Origin: Kriegella aquimaris
GTDB taxonomy: Bacteria > Bacteroidota > Bacteroidia > Flavobacteriales > Flavobacteriaceae
Reading direction: 5' to 3'
DNA length: 50,345 bases
Assembly: GCF_900103215.1 (NCBI RefSeq)
Contig: NZ_FNGV01000022.1
Location: 1 to 50,345, forward strand
The notes under the pieces were generated by a model. It saw only the letters and a list, made by a program, of their open reading frames with translations. It searched no databases and had not been told where the DNA came from. Within the stretch, counting starts at the first letter, position 1, and every line of letters starts with the position of its first letter. Made by a program: the position numbers and the translations under genes. Below are positions 33,225-42,632 of this stretch, piece by piece.

Positions 33225-33333
33225 ATAATTCAGTTTTCCAAGCTCAATACTAAATATTTGAACCGTGCAAAACGTAATTATTGTATGGATCATGTATATT
33301 GGTTGATGAAATCCACTATTTATGGGACGAGCC

Positions 33334-34014
33334 ATGAAATGTCTTATTGTTGACGACGACCCTTTGATCTGTAATCTTCTGGACCATTTTTGTAGTAAAA
33401 TTCAGGATATTTCAGAAACCACAATCGCTACATCGGGTTTTGAGGCACTTAACTTGATCAACGGTTCACATTTCGATCTCATTTTACTCGACTTTGATCT
33501 GCCCGACATTACGGGTAAAGACATTTTAAAAAATATCAGTCCCCAAAGTGCCGTCATCATGGCAACATCAGACAGAAATTTCGCTTCTGAATCTTACAAC
33601 TATGACCATATTGTTGACTATTTGGTGAAACCGATCGACTTTGCGCGATTTTTCAAAGGTTTCCAAAAAGCTCAGAATTTTGTTCTGGAAAATCGGAAAA
33701 AAGAATCGAGATTATTTATCAAAGAGGGAAACAAATTGGTAAAAATAAAACTCGAGGATGTTAAGTATTTCAAATCCGAATCAAACTACATCGCCGTCGT
33801 ACTGAAAGACCATAAATTATTGACCCTAATGACTTTAAAGGACCTGGAACCCAAACTCCCCGATTTTTTTCAAAAAGTACATCGCTCCTACATTGTTAAT
33901 CTTAATAGAATAGATTTTATAGATGGTAATGCCATCGCTATCGACAACGACCATATCCCGGTAAGCCAGAGTTATGAAAAAGAACTGCTTAAGAAGATAA
34001 ATCTTTTGAATTGA
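33334..34014 (+). CDS. LytTR-family response regulator
   Basis: Protein of 226 residues. The receiver domain (about 1-115) has the acidic residues Asp7-Asp9 (IVDDDP), phosphoacceptor Asp53 (LLDFDLP), Thr in MATSD and Lys in LVKPID. The LytTR DNA-binding domain (about 125-226) has FIKEGNKLVKIKLEDVKYF and VHRSYIVNLNRI. It activates or represses genes through direct repeats in promoters. ATG 33334 is preferred, as these proteins begin directly with the first strand (MKCLIV); ATG 33322 is possible. It runs convergently into the hybrid histidine kinase gene with a 26-bp overlap, a likely partner, and is divergent from the haloperoxidase. Confidence 0.92.
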   Translation: MKCLIVDDDPLICNLLDHFCSKIQDISETTIATSGFEALNLINGSHFDLILLDFDLPDITGKDILKNISPQSAVIMATSDRNFASESYNYDHIVDYLVKPIDFARFFKGFQKAQNFVLENRKKESRLFIKEGNKLVKIKLEDVKYFKSESNYIAVVLKDHKLLTLMTLKDLEPKLPDFFQKVHRSYIVNLNRIDFIDGNAIAIDNDHIPVSQSYEKELLKKINLLN

Positions 34015-36634
34015 TATATTCTTCAAATCTAAAACAGCAGAGGTAATAGGCAAACAGATTATAAATCTTGCTCAGCTCATCACTTTCTACAACTACAATA
34101 CGCTCGGGCATCGCATTTTTAAGGTCGGTCAACCCTAAACTATTTATATGGGCGACAAGTTTATGCTGAATCGCTATCCATTCTTTTTGGTCTTTGGAGT
34201 TGGCTACTGCTTCTATTCTATCGAGATAGGTCTTGAATTCACTTTGAAGAAGTTTGAGCACCTCAACCATTTTAAAGGCATCAGCATCATAATTGCTATA
34301 TATATTCGAAAAATCGGGAGTATTGATTTCTTTTGACCCTAAAATGCAATATACACAGTCTTTTAGTGCCTCTATATCAAATGGTTTTTGAAAATTTATT
34401 GTGCTAAGCCGATTCATGATTTCTGGTTCTAAGGCAGAAACAAGAATTAAAGGGCAGTTGATTTTTTTAGCTACTTTCCATTTCTTAAGAATCTCAAGTA
34501 GATTTTCATCGGCTAACATCAAGTCACTTATAATCAAGTCAGGAGGGCCATCGTTTATGCTTTTCATTATATCATCCAACTTATCGTATTGATTTAACTC
34601 AATTTTTTCATTAGCTAAAATATGCTTCATCAGCTCCACTGTGGAAAGATCATCCTCTATAAAAAGCACCTTGTATCGATGGTGTAACCGTGGCCTAAAG
34701 TATTCCTTAGTGGGCGTATTATATCTTGATTTCGTTACTTCGGCCACTTTTACAGGTATAGTCACACAAAACTCTGAACCCACACCTTTCTCAGATTTTG
34801 CTTTTATTGAACCTCCGAATAATTCTACTAATTGTTTAACAATAGAAAGGCCAAGACCATAACCACCATACCTACCCGAAAGCCCCTCTTCTTCCCTGAA
34901 GAACCGTTCATTGATTTTTGCGATATTCTCTGGCAATATTCCGACTCCCGTATCTTTTAGACGTATCTCCAATAACCGAACTTCACCAGACAGTATCTTT
35001 GCAGTCAAATTTATTTGTCCCCTTTGTGTGTATTTTACAGCGTTTACTACAAGGTTGGTCACAATTTGGGACAATCGTAAAAGATCGGTTTCGAACAGCT
35101 GCTCTTCAAGATCTTTCTCTAAATCTAAACTAAAAACCAGTCCTTTCTGCATGGCTTCAAATTCATAACTTGAATGAATATCTTTTAATAACATGGCTAT
35201 ATTTGTTGGTCTATTTACAATTTGCACCTTTCTCTCAAGCAACTTCTGGTGGTCTAAAACGTCGTATATCAGACCGGCCAAGTTGTTCGCGCTTCGTTCC
35301 AAAGAATTAATTATAGGGAGTTGCACATCTGAAGGTGATTGTTTGTATAAGAATTGGGTAAGCCCTAAAATAGTATTCAGCGGAGTCCGCATTTCATGGC
35401 TCATATTCTGCAAAAACTCATCGCGTTGTTTTTTTGCTAGTTGTTCCTTTTCAAGTGCGACGTTCAAATCCTTTACATTACGATCAATCTTGGTTTTCAT
35501 CTTGACAAAAGTGTTTGCCAGAACCCCAATTTCGTCTTTTCTGTTTGTTGGAAGTTCCATACCGTCTAAAACACCTTTGTCGTAATTCGCGATGGCCTTG
35601 GTAATTCGATTTATCTTCCTTGAAAAGAAATTTGTGAAAAACCACGACATCAAAATAGAAAACAAACAGACCCAGAGCAGTGTTCTAAAACTTTCGGAAC
35701 GAACGCCCCTAGCACTTTGTAGCAATAAATTTTGCTCGATCAATGAAATTAGATAAACATTTCGTTTGCCTTGAAAATAGGTCAACTTCTTAAAATAACT
35801 TAGATATGTATGGTCGTACAGCCCTTTCAATTGCCCTATAATTTTTTCTTTAGAAATGAGGGTATCGCGCCCAATCTCAAAATCGGAATAAAAATCGTAG
35901 TCTTTTTGGGTCTGTAAGCCGAACGTCTTCTCAGGCTCTGGGCTATACAAATATTGCCCATCGTCATCGATCAAATAGAGTTGGTGTTCTCCCCCTGAAA
36001 TTTGCCCGAATGTTTTATAAAGTTCACCCAAGTCTACATTAATGACCAATACTCCCACAGCTTGATCGCTGGTATTAAAAATTGGGCTTGCAGCCCGTAC
36101 CGTCGGAGTGGGCGGATTACTGACTACCCCATATTCCTCGTTCAGGTTTATTTTTGAAAAGTAAAACTCCCCTTTGCCAATTTGAACCGTTTGCTTAAAA
36201 TAATCAAGGTCTCCTTTCTGTTGGAGGATGTCAGATTTAAAAACCCGTGCGTTGCTTTTATCGAAACGTATGACTTCTCTACCATTATCTTCAACGCCGA
36301 TCAACCTAATTTGAAAGTAAGACGTCTTATTTTCAAGGGTTGCCCGAAATAGGCGGTCAACATCCCTAACCGTTTTTTCCGTTGGATTGTTGATGTAATT
36401 CCTCAAGGTTGGGCTAGCGGCAATAACTGCTATATCATTCGAGACTTCATTTAAGAGCGAATAAAATGACTGCTCCGCCATTTCCGAAGTATGAATCAAA
36501 CGATCCTGGGAGTATTCGACTATGACCCCTGAGGCCTTCTGAAAAACAAGGTACCCGGTTAAAAGAACTGAGAAAATAAGAAGCCCTGTAAAAAATAGGG
36601 CGAATTGGGTCACTATAGAGTATCGAAATTTCAT
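33989..36634 (-). CDS. Hybrid sensor histidine kinase with extracytoplasmic sensor, REC and HPt-like tail
   Basis: Protein of 881 residues. A transmembrane helix (about 8-30) is followed by a periplasmic Cache-like sensor (about 35-315) and a second helix (about 322-345). Next come a HAMP linker (about 346-395), HisKA with His413 in NMSHEMRTPLN, and an ATPase domain (about 515-640: NLVVNAVKY, DTGVGI, GYGLGLSI). The receiver domain has Asp704 in IISDLML and Lys in FQKPFD. The last 110 residues are helical with His824 in HKLVAHINSLGL, which resembles an HPt domain. A full His-Asp-His relay to the neighbouring LytTR regulator, or to the TIR-REC protein, is plausible. A -7 box lies at 36657-36664. 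Confidence 0.9.
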   Translation of the reverse strand: MKFRYSIVTQFALFFTGLLIFSVLLTGYLVFQKASGVIVEYSQDRLIHTSEMAEQSFYSLLNEVSNDIAVIAASPTLRNYINNPTEKTVRDVDRLFRATLENKTSYFQIRLIGVEDNGREVIRFDKSNARVFKSDILQQKGDLDYFKQTVQIGKGEFYFSKINLNEEYGVVSNPPTPTVRAASPIFNTSDQAVGVLVINVDLGELYKTFGQISGGEHQLYLIDDDGQYLYSPEPEKTFGLQTQKDYDFYSDFEIGRDTLISKEKIIGQLKGLYDHTYLSYFKKLTYFQGKRNVYLISLIEQNLLLQSARGVRSESFRTLLWVCLFSILMSWFFTNFFSRKINRITKAIANYDKGVLDGMELPTNRKDEIGVLANTFVKMKTKIDRNVKDLNVALEKEQLAKKQRDEFLQNMSHEMRTPLNTILGLTQFLYKQSPSDVQLPIINSLERSANNLAGLIYDVLDHQKLLERKVQIVNRPTNIAMLLKDIHSSYEFEAMQKGLVFSLDLEKDLEEQLFETDLLRLSQIVTNLVVNAVKYTQRGQINLTAKILSGEVRLLEIRLKDTGVGILPENIAKINERFFREEEGLSGRYGGYGLGLSIVKQLVELFGGSIKAKSEKGVGSEFCVTIPVKVAEVTKSRYNTPTKEYFRPRLHHRYKVLFIEDDLSTVELMKHILANEKIELNQYDKLDDIMKSINDGPPDLIISDLMLADENLLEILKKWKVAKKINCPLILVSALEPEIMNRLSTINFQKPFDIEALKDCVYCILGSKEINTPDFSNIYSNYDADAFKMVEVLKLLQSEFKTYLDRIEAVANSKDQKEWIAIQHKLVAHINSLGLTDLKNAMPERIVVVESDELSKIYNLFAYYLCCFRFEEYINSKDLSS

Positions 36635-36656
36635 TCAGCAGAAACTAAAACGCTAT

Positions 36657-36664
36657 CAAACCTA
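36657..36664 (-). promoter_or_regulatory. TAnnTTTG -7 box of the hybrid kinase
   Basis: The minus strand reads TAGGTTTG, a full match, 22 bases before ATG 36634. A weak TTTA -33 element lies 18 bases upstream of the box. Confidence 0.55.
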
Positions 36665-36788
36665 AATGGTTATTATCTCTCTCATAAACAGAAAAATCTG
36701 CGCTCATAAATTACATAAACTTGAATATACATAATTTCCACATTTTTGACTCTTAAAGATTTTATTTTATCCTATAGAAAATCTTTAT

Positions 36789-36796
36789 TAAATTTA
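36789..36796 (+). promoter_or_regulatory. Possible -7 box of the DUF4287 gene
   Basis: TAAATTTA differs from the consensus only at the last base and lies 28 bases before ATG 36825. A small AGGTG/CACCT hairpin (36796-36809) sits in the expected leader. Confidence 0.4.
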
Positions 36797-36824
36797 GGTG
36801 TCATCACCTTAAAACAAAACCGAT

Positions 36825-37367
36825 ATGGAAAAAGTACTTCAGACCATGATCGAAAATATGCCCGAAAAAACGGGAAAATCACTTGACGAGTGGAAACGGA
36901 TTTTGAAAACCAAAGATTTCAATAAACATGGAGAGGCTGTAAAATTTCTAAAGGAAGCTCACGGCGTAACTCATGGTTTTGCAAATACCATTGTCACCTT
37001 ATCCAATGAAAAAAAGCACACACCGTCAGATTTGGTAACCAATCAGTATACAGGAAAAGAAAACCTAAAACCTATTTACGAAAAACTTATTTCGGTAACG
37101 AAAAGTTTTGGCAACGATGTCATTGTAACCCCAAAAAAAGGAAGTGTAAGTATCATTAGAAAAAGACAATTTGCACTGATTAAGCCCGCCACCAAGACTC
37201 GTATAGATTTGGGCTTAAAATTACCCGAAAAACCAAATACTGATCGACTTGGGCCTTCTGGTCCCTTTGGCACTATGTGTACGCACCGTGTACAACTTAC
37301 ATCAATTGATAAAGTTGACAAAGAACTAATCTCCTGGATCAAAGAGGCTTATCAAAAAGCGGAATAG
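36825..37367 (+). CDS. DUF4287/DUF5655 protein
   Basis: Protein of 180 residues without signal peptide. The N-terminal DUF4287 part (about 1-65) reads MIENMPEKTGKSLDEWK and HGVTHGFANTIV. The C-terminal DUF5655 part (about 75-180) contains VTPKKGSVSIIRKRQFALIK, LGLKLPEKP and THRVQLTSIDKVDKELI. DUF5655 is related to predicted nucleic-acid transport or DNA-binding helical domains, and no activity is known to me. It is a single gene between the hybrid kinase (divergent) and the large hydrolase (convergent). Confidence 0.87.
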   Translation: MEKVLQTMIENMPEKTGKSLDEWKRILKTKDFNKHGEAVKFLKEAHGVTHGFANTIVTLSNEKKHTPSDLVTNQYTGKENLKPIYEKLISVTKSFGNDVIVTPKKGSVSIIRKRQFALIKPATKTRIDLGLKLPEKPNTDRLGPSGPFGTMCTHRVQLTSIDKVDKELISWIKEAYQKAE

Positions 37368-37467
37368 CAATAAACCACTATCCTTAAAAGTCATGAACGA
37401 CTTAACCGAGTTTAAGAAGGCAAATTAAATGAGCATTTGAAGGTATCTATTTTTTGGAAGGGAATTT

Positions 37468-40056
37468 TTATTTCCATTCAAAATCGCCGTTCATAATGGA
37501 CCAATCGTTTCCAAAGAAACCAGCGCATTTTACACCTCTTATTCCATTCGGCAGTACACTTTGATCAAAAAGGATAAAATCAGGGAAGGTAGTACCATTT
37601 ACCAAATAATGGTTGGCATAGGCTCCTTTCATACCTTCTGTTCCACTGGCCGTAACTACACCGACACTAGCTTTTGCACTGTCTTCGCGAGGAAAAATAA
37701 AGTAAAGTCCCCATTGGTTGCCTTCAATTTTTATCTTTCCAAAATCGACTACGCCATTCGTTACTTGCACCGGACAATTTTTTAGTAATTTCACCCAAGC
37801 TGAGTTGTTGGTCTTATTTCCGTATAACACAATATTTCTGTCAGGATAATTACTTGGTTTGAAATCGACATCCTTTACCAACTCAACATTACCATTGGCT
37901 CTGTACCAAAAAGTTTCCGCATCGAACCGCGCCTTGTTTAAATACCATTCATTTTCCTCTGTGGTACCATTTGTCGCAAATACGAAAACAACATTATTTC
38001 TAAAAACATCTTTAAACCCACCGTTTCTGTGCGGACCTTTTTCTTTTAAGGAAGGAGCTGAAACTGTTTTCCAATGTTCAGATGTTTTCTTAAAAAACAA
38101 CCTGTTTTGATCTGTAATTGCAATCGGCTGCTCATCTATATGAAGACTATCAACAACCTTCGCAAATGGTGCAACCTCGACTTCAAGCAACTCGATATTC
38201 GCTGTTTCTATGAATGCATTATTATCCCCTTTTGAAAATTTGACCGTACTTTTTTCAAAAGGTTTTTGTTGCTGATGGATAGTAATAAAGTGTGATTTTG
38301 CAGATACACCGGGAGATCCTGTACTAAACTCCAATTTGTCAATAGTATGCGTTTCAGGAATGGTATGCCTCTGAAAAAAATCAAAAATAGGAGGCCAATC
38401 GACACTATGGTCCCCATACCAATGGGTACCACCAGGATACTCGTAATAAGTAAAATCGGGGTGAAATTTACCTAAACGTTCCCGCATATCGCGCGCCAAT
38501 GCTGTGGGCACCACATTATCCTTTTCACCGTGGAGCACATACACTCCATGGTGCAAATAATTACGAATAAGATCAAGTGTTCTACTCGGCGAACCAGCCC
38601 TTTCCACGATTTTTTCAAGAGGTGTAGCCGTAGGTTGAAAGGTCATTAGTTCTAGCTGTTTTGTGGTTATGCCAAAACGTTCTCGACGTTCTTCCGACAT
38701 TTCCAATAATCTATTTCGGAAACCATCGCGATACCTCAACAGATCCGGATAACCGGCACAGGGGGCGATGGCCGCAAACTGATCGGGGTAAGTTGCGCCC
38801 AAATACCATGTTCCGTGCCCGCCCATAGAATGACCGGTCAAATATATTTTTCTTTCGTTCGGACGGAAAATTTTCTTGGCGTCTTCTAGAACTTCCAAAG
38901 CGTCCAACCGCCCTAAATCTTCCCAAGCATAACCATACGGCCGTCTATTGGTCGGTGCCACCAAATCGCCCCATTCTTTCTGTTTGTAAGCATTTGCCTG
39001 ATTCACGGCTTCTACCGAAGCACCGTGAACCGTCAAAAAGAGGGCAAGGGAATCTTTAGTTTTATCGGTAGCCGGAGCTACGCTGTAGTATTGTATACTT
39101 CCATCAACAGCACTTACAAAGGTTTTCTTGTGATGCCTGTATTTTGATTTTAGATTTAATGGAATTGTAGTCGTGTCAACAGATTTACCTTTTTTACCTA
39201 TCAGTTTTACGTCTAAATCAACACTTTTTACGGTGCTATCCAAAACGGCGGCCGGTATGGTAAAAGGAACTTTTTGAACACTTAATGGGGGAATTGGTGC
39301 TATCTCGGTCATAGCTTCCGACGCCCCAAATGATATATTGATCAAATGCTTTTCAAGCCAGTCGTTCGAAGCATTTATAATCCTAACAGCACCCCTGTAC
39401 GCCTTGTTTTCTTCCCATAACAAATCGGGAAGGGTAAGGTCTCTTTTGGTAAATTGAACTGGGGCATGGGCATCTAACAAACGTGCTCGTACCCTTGAAA
39501 ATCGCCCAACTTTTAAAACAAAGACATTGGTTCCTTTTTTTAACTTAATGGGTATCAGGGTCCAGCCAAAATCATAATGATCACCTTCATGAGGCAATCC
39601 ATTAATGGCCACAAGGGAATGTCCCGACCCTTCGAAAAGGGCAATTTTTTCGGTATTGGAGCGATATGTCAAATACACATAGGCAGACCGTAGCCCACGA
39701 CCTGAAAAACTATTGGTACTATCAACCTCAATTGGTACCCAACGTTGTTCATTGCCCAGCGCATCGATACCGAATATCTTGTTTGATTTAATGTCGTATT
39801 CAGGGTCGGCAAGTGCCTGTTGAAAAACAGGATCGTTAGGAAATGTCGATGAATCGATACCAAAATCTTGAATTTGTAGTGCCCATCCTTTTTTAAAAAG
39901 ATGTAAAACCTCTCCTTCGGTGATTTTGGCTACTTTCTCCTTTCCAAAATATTCGACGATATTACCTGTTCGCTGCTGAGCGCTTAAAATCATCGATCCT
40001 AGAAAAACAAATACGGCTATTAGCGTACAGGCTTTACTTTTATCATATATTTTCAT
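37468..40056 (-). CDS. Large secreted alpha/beta hydrolase (prolyl-oligopeptidase/esterase type)
   Basis: Protein of 862 residues with a Sec signal (cleavage near ILSAQ). The first third (about 25-330) holds beta-sandwich domains with a lectin-like look (VAINGLPHEGDHYDFGW). The catalytic alpha/beta-hydrolase fold (about 330-560) has the nucleophile elbow GHSMGGHGTW, an Asp in GEKDNVVP and a His in GGTHWYGDH. The C-terminal 300 residues add further beta domains. The layout resembles secreted esterases or S9-type peptidases of Bacteroidota that act on plant or algal material. It has no PUL neighbour here. Substrate unknown. It is 140 bases downstream of the DUF5606 gene and may have its own promoter. 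Confidence 0.85.
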   Translation of the reverse strand: MKIYDKSKACTLIAVFVFLGSMILSAQQRTGNIVEYFGKEKVAKITEGEVLHLFKKGWALQIQDFGIDSSTFPNDPVFQQALADPEYDIKSNKIFGIDALGNEQRWVPIEVDSTNSFSGRGLRSAYVYLTYRSNTEKIALFEGSGHSLVAINGLPHEGDHYDFGWTLIPIKLKKGTNVFVLKVGRFSRVRARLLDAHAPVQFTKRDLTLPDLLWEENKAYRGAVRIINASNDWLEKHLINISFGASEAMTEIAPIPPLSVQKVPFTIPAAVLDSTVKSVDLDVKLIGKKGKSVDTTTIPLNLKSKYRHHKKTFVSAVDGSIQYYSVAPATDKTKDSLALFLTVHGASVEAVNQANAYKQKEWGDLVAPTNRRPYGYAWEDLGRLDALEVLEDAKKIFRPNERKIYLTGHSMGGHGTWYLGATYPDQFAAIAPCAGYPDLLRYRDGFRNRLLEMSEERRERFGITTKQLELMTFQPTATPLEKIVERAGSPSRTLDLIRNYLHHGVYVLHGEKDNVVPTALARDMRERLGKFHPDFTYYEYPGGTHWYGDHSVDWPPIFDFFQRHTIPETHTIDKLEFSTGSPGVSAKSHFITIHQQQKPFEKSTVKFSKGDNNAFIETANIELLEVEVAPFAKVVDSLHIDEQPIAITDQNRLFFKKTSEHWKTVSAPSLKEKGPHRNGGFKDVFRNNVVFVFATNGTTEENEWYLNKARFDAETFWYRANGNVELVKDVDFKPSNYPDRNIVLYGNKTNNSAWVKLLKNCPVQVTNGVVDFGKIKIEGNQWGLYFIFPREDSAKASVGVVTASGTEGMKGAYANHYLVNGTTFPDFILFDQSVLPNGIRGVKCAGFFGNDWSIMNGDFEWK

Positions 40057-40196
40057 ACTTATACTTTTGAATAGTTGAATATAATATCCACTAGGTCAAA
40101 AAACAATGAATAAGCTGTAATGATGCGAACAGCTATCAAAAGCGATAAGTAAATCAATAGTGCCTAGCGAAAGCAAAAAACAAAAAAAGGTAATTT

Positions 40197-40613
40197 TTAC
40201 TCTTCCTCGGAAGAACCTTTCTTTTCAGAAAAATCGGTAATGCCGTTGTCATGAAGTAAGTTATACCATTGGATTACCTTTTTGATGTCGCTGGCATAAA
40301 CACGATCTTCATCGTAATCAGGCAGCACCTCGAAAAAATATTCTTCTAATTTCAGTTTCTCCTCTTTGTGTCCTACGGCAGTTTTAGCTCCCTTTTCCTT
40401 TACTTGAATTCTCAAGAACACTTCGCGCAATGGCAGTTCTTGTTCTAATGTGTAAATGGCAATCTCAGAAAGCACACTTACATTGCTACGTAAACCAACA
40501 GTAATTCGTTTGCCGTCGAGCAACGATTCTGCAACGAACCCTGTACGGGTCTGGGTTACTAATTTATAAAGGCCAGGTTTACCGGCAATGGATAAAATTT
40601 TGTCTAAACTCAT
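40197..40613 (-). CDS. DUF5606 protein
   Basis: Protein of 138 residues, cytoplasmic. It begins MSLDKILSIAGKPGLYKLV, with the small domain made of strands (FVAESLLDGKRITVG, VSVLSEIAIYTLE), followed by YFFEVLPDYDEDRVYASDIKKVIQWYNLL (here LPDYDEDRVYASDIKKV) and an acidic end. The family is restricted to Bacteroidota and has unknown function. It lies directly downstream of def and ruvX in an arrangement I recall as conserved in Flavobacteriia, suggesting a housekeeping role connected with translation or cell growth. Confidence 0.88.
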   Translation of the reverse strand: MSLDKILSIAGKPGLYKLVTQTRTGFVAESLLDGKRITVGLRSNVSVLSEIAIYTLEQELPLREVFLRIQVKEKGAKTAVGHKEEKLKLEEYFFEVLPDYDEDRVYASDIKKVIQWYNLLHDNGITDFSEKKGSSEEE

Positions 40614-40670
40614 TTGAAATATTTATTTCAGGGCGCAAATATTACATTTTTCCGGTAATAAAATTAAATT

Positions 40671-41261
40671 TTAACGTCCTTTTTTGAGGTTTGGAAAACG
40701 CATGCGATACTCTACCTTAATATTACCTTTCGAAATATTGGCAAGGCGTTTTTTTAATAAGCGTCTTTTTAGCGATGAAAGCTTATCTGTAAACAACACT
40801 CCTTCGATATGATCATATTCATGTTGAATTACACGAGCCAAAAGTCCATCATAGGTTTCTGTATGCTTCTCAAATCTTTCATCAACGTAAGTGATGTTAA
40901 TTGTATCTTTTCTGTTTACGTCTTCCCGTACGTCGGGTATGCTCAGGCAACCTTCGTTAAAAGCCCACTCTTTACCGGTTTCCTCTTCTATCTGGGCGTT
41001 GATAAATACCTTTCTAAATCCCTTTAATGCTTTTTGCTCTTCTTTTGAAAGTTCATCATCATCGGCAAAAGGAGTTGTATCAACAATAAACAATCGTATG
41101 GGCTGTCCTATTTGCGGTGCGGCAAGACCAACACCATGGGCATTGTACATGGTCTCCCACATATTGTCTATCAATTCTTCCAAATTTGGATGGCTCTTTT
41201 CAATAGCCGTAGCCATTTTTCGTAAAACGGGGTCTCCGTAGGCAACAATAGGTAATATCAT
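40671..41261 (-). CDS. def: Peptide deformylase
   Basis: Protein of 196 residues. All three motifs are present: GVGLAAPQIG, EGCLSIP and HEYDHIEG, giving the Cys and two His metal ligands and the catalytic Glu. It removes the formyl group from the initiator methionine of new proteins. A short acidic insert (DDDELSKEEQKALKG) lies between motifs 1 and 2, common in Bacteroidota deformylases. The gene starts one base after the ruvX stop, and the DUF5606 gene follows at 57 bases. Confidence 0.97.
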   Translation of the reverse strand: MILPIVAYGDPVLRKMATAIEKSHPNLEELIDNMWETMYNAHGVGLAAPQIGQPIRLFIVDTTPFADDDELSKEEQKALKGFRKVFINAQIEEETGKEWAFNEGCLSIPDVREDVNRKDTINITYVDERFEKHTETYDGLLARVIQHEYDHIEGVLFTDKLSSLKRRLLKKRLANISKGNIKVEYRMRFPNLKKGR

Positions 41262-41262
41262 G

Positions 41263-41703
41263 TTAACTTATTCTAGTTAAGTACGCTTGCAAAATCAAAG
41301 TCGCACTAATTTCATCGACCAAGGCTTTATCCCTTCGCTGTTTTTTTTTCAGTCCACCGTCGAGCATACTTTGAAATGCCATTTTAGAGGTGAAGCGCTC
41401 ATCTTGCCGATCTATGGGAATATCAGGAAATGTTTTGATCAAACGTTTTAAAAAAGGCTGGATCAATGCTTCCGATTCTGATGGGGTACTATCCATCTGT
41501 TTTGGCTCTCCAACAATAATACGTTCTACGGCTTCCGTTTTGATATAATTCTGCAAAAAGGGCAATAGTTCGTGTGTAGAGACAGTGGTAAGTCCGGAAG
41601 CGATTAATTGCAATTCGTCGGTAACAGCAATCCCCGTTCTTTTTTTTCCATAGTCTAAAGCCAGTATTCTTCCCAATCCTAAATTTTTGGCAAAAATAGC
41701 CAT
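41263..41703 (-). CDS. ruvX: Holliday-junction resolvase-like / pre-16S rRNA nuclease
   Basis: Protein of 146 residues of the YqgF/RuvX family with an RNase-H-like fold. Motifs are LALDYGKKRTGIAVTDE with the first catalytic Asp, VGEPKQMD and DERFTSK with the later acidic residues. It trims the 5' end of 16S rRNA precursors in bacteria and was also proposed to act on Holliday junctions. It is the first gene of the ruvX-def-DUF5606 run and divergent from dapD (76 bases between start codons). Confidence 0.93.
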   Translation of the reverse strand: MAIFAKNLGLGRILALDYGKKRTGIAVTDELQLIASGLTTVSTHELLPFLQNYIKTEAVERIIVGEPKQMDSTPSESEALIQPFLKRLIKTFPDIPIDRQDERFTSKMAFQSMLDGGLKKKQRRDKALVDEISATLILQAYLTRIS

Positions 41704-41751
41704 AAAATGTTATACGTGTAAAAAGAAATATGAATTCCGGCCCTACCCGTG

Positions 41752-41759
41752 TATATTTG
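41752..41759 (+). promoter_or_regulatory. TAnnTTTG -7 box of dapD
   Basis: TATATTTG is a full match and lies 20 bases before ATG 41780. It supports this start over the open frame that reaches back to 41687. Confidence 0.6.
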
Positions 41760-41779
41760 TGAAAATTAATAGGACAAAA

Positions 41780-42595
41780 ATGAATGAATTAAAGAACACC
41801 ATAGAAAAGGCCTGGGAGAACAGGGAGTTATTAAAAGAAACGGCTACTCAAGATGCCATTCGTCAAGTTATTGATTTATTGGATGCCGGAAAGCTGCGTT
41901 GTGCAGAACCTACAGCAAACGGTTGGCAAATAAATGAATGGGTGAAAAAGGGTGTGGTGCTCTACTTTCCCATTCAAAAAATGGAAACTTGGGAAGTGGG
42001 AATTTTTGAATACCACGATAAAATTCCACTAAAGAGAGGCTATAAAGAAAAAGGCATACGGGTAGTTCCGCATGCGGTTGCCCGACACGGCGCCTATATT
42101 TCTGCTGGCACCATCTTGATGCCCAGTTATGTGAACATCGGCGCCTATGTTGATGAAGGCACTATGGTAGACACATGGGCCACTGTGGGTAGTTGTGCCC
42201 AAATTGGCAAAAATGTACATTTAAGTGGTGGTGTAGGTATTGGCGGTGTTTTGGAACCTTTACAGGCTGCACCGGTAATTATAGAAGATAATGCTTTTAT
42301 AGGTTCACGATGTATCGTCGTTGAAGGTGTTCGTGTGGAAAAAGAAGCTGTGCTCGGAGCGAATGTAGTGCTTACGGCCTCGACAAAAATTATAGATGTT
42401 ACAGGAGACGAACCTGTTGAACGTAAAGGGTTGGTACCCGCCCGGTCAGTTGTGATTCCTGGAAGTTATACCAAAAAGTTCCCTGCAGGGGAGTTTCAAG
42501 TTCCATGTGCTTTGATAATCGGAACACGAAAAGAAAGTACCAACAAAAAAACATCGTTGAACGATGCACTTCGCGAATACGATGTAGCCGTTTAA
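41780..42595 (+). CDS. dapD: 2,3,4,5-tetrahydropyridine-2,6-dicarboxylate N-succinyltransferase
   Basis: Protein of 271 residues, the usual DapD size. An N-terminal helical part (about 1-90) precedes a left-handed beta-helix with hexapeptide repeats: GIRVVPHAVARHGAYI, TILMPSYVNIGAYVDEGTMV, GSCAQIGKNVHLSGGVGIGG, VIIEDNAFIGSRC. It uses succinyl-CoA in the succinylase branch of lysine and diaminopimelate synthesis, in the cytoplasm. ATG 41780 gives the known N-terminus (MNELKNTIEKAW) and fits the promoter box. It is divergent from ruvX-def. Confidence 0.97.
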   Translation: MNELKNTIEKAWENRELLKETATQDAIRQVIDLLDAGKLRCAEPTANGWQINEWVKKGVVLYFPIQKMETWEVGIFEYHDKIPLKRGYKEKGIRVVPHAVARHGAYISAGTILMPSYVNIGAYVDEGTMVDTWATVGSCAQIGKNVHLSGGVGIGGVLEPLQAAPVIIEDNAFIGSRCIVVEGVRVEKEAVLGANVVLTASTKIIDVTGDEPVERKGLVPARSVVIPGSYTKKFPAGEFQVPCALIIGTRKESTNKKTSLNDALREYDVAV

Positions 42596-42632
42596 ATATC
42601 AATATTACATTAGCGGAAATAGAATACGGTAT

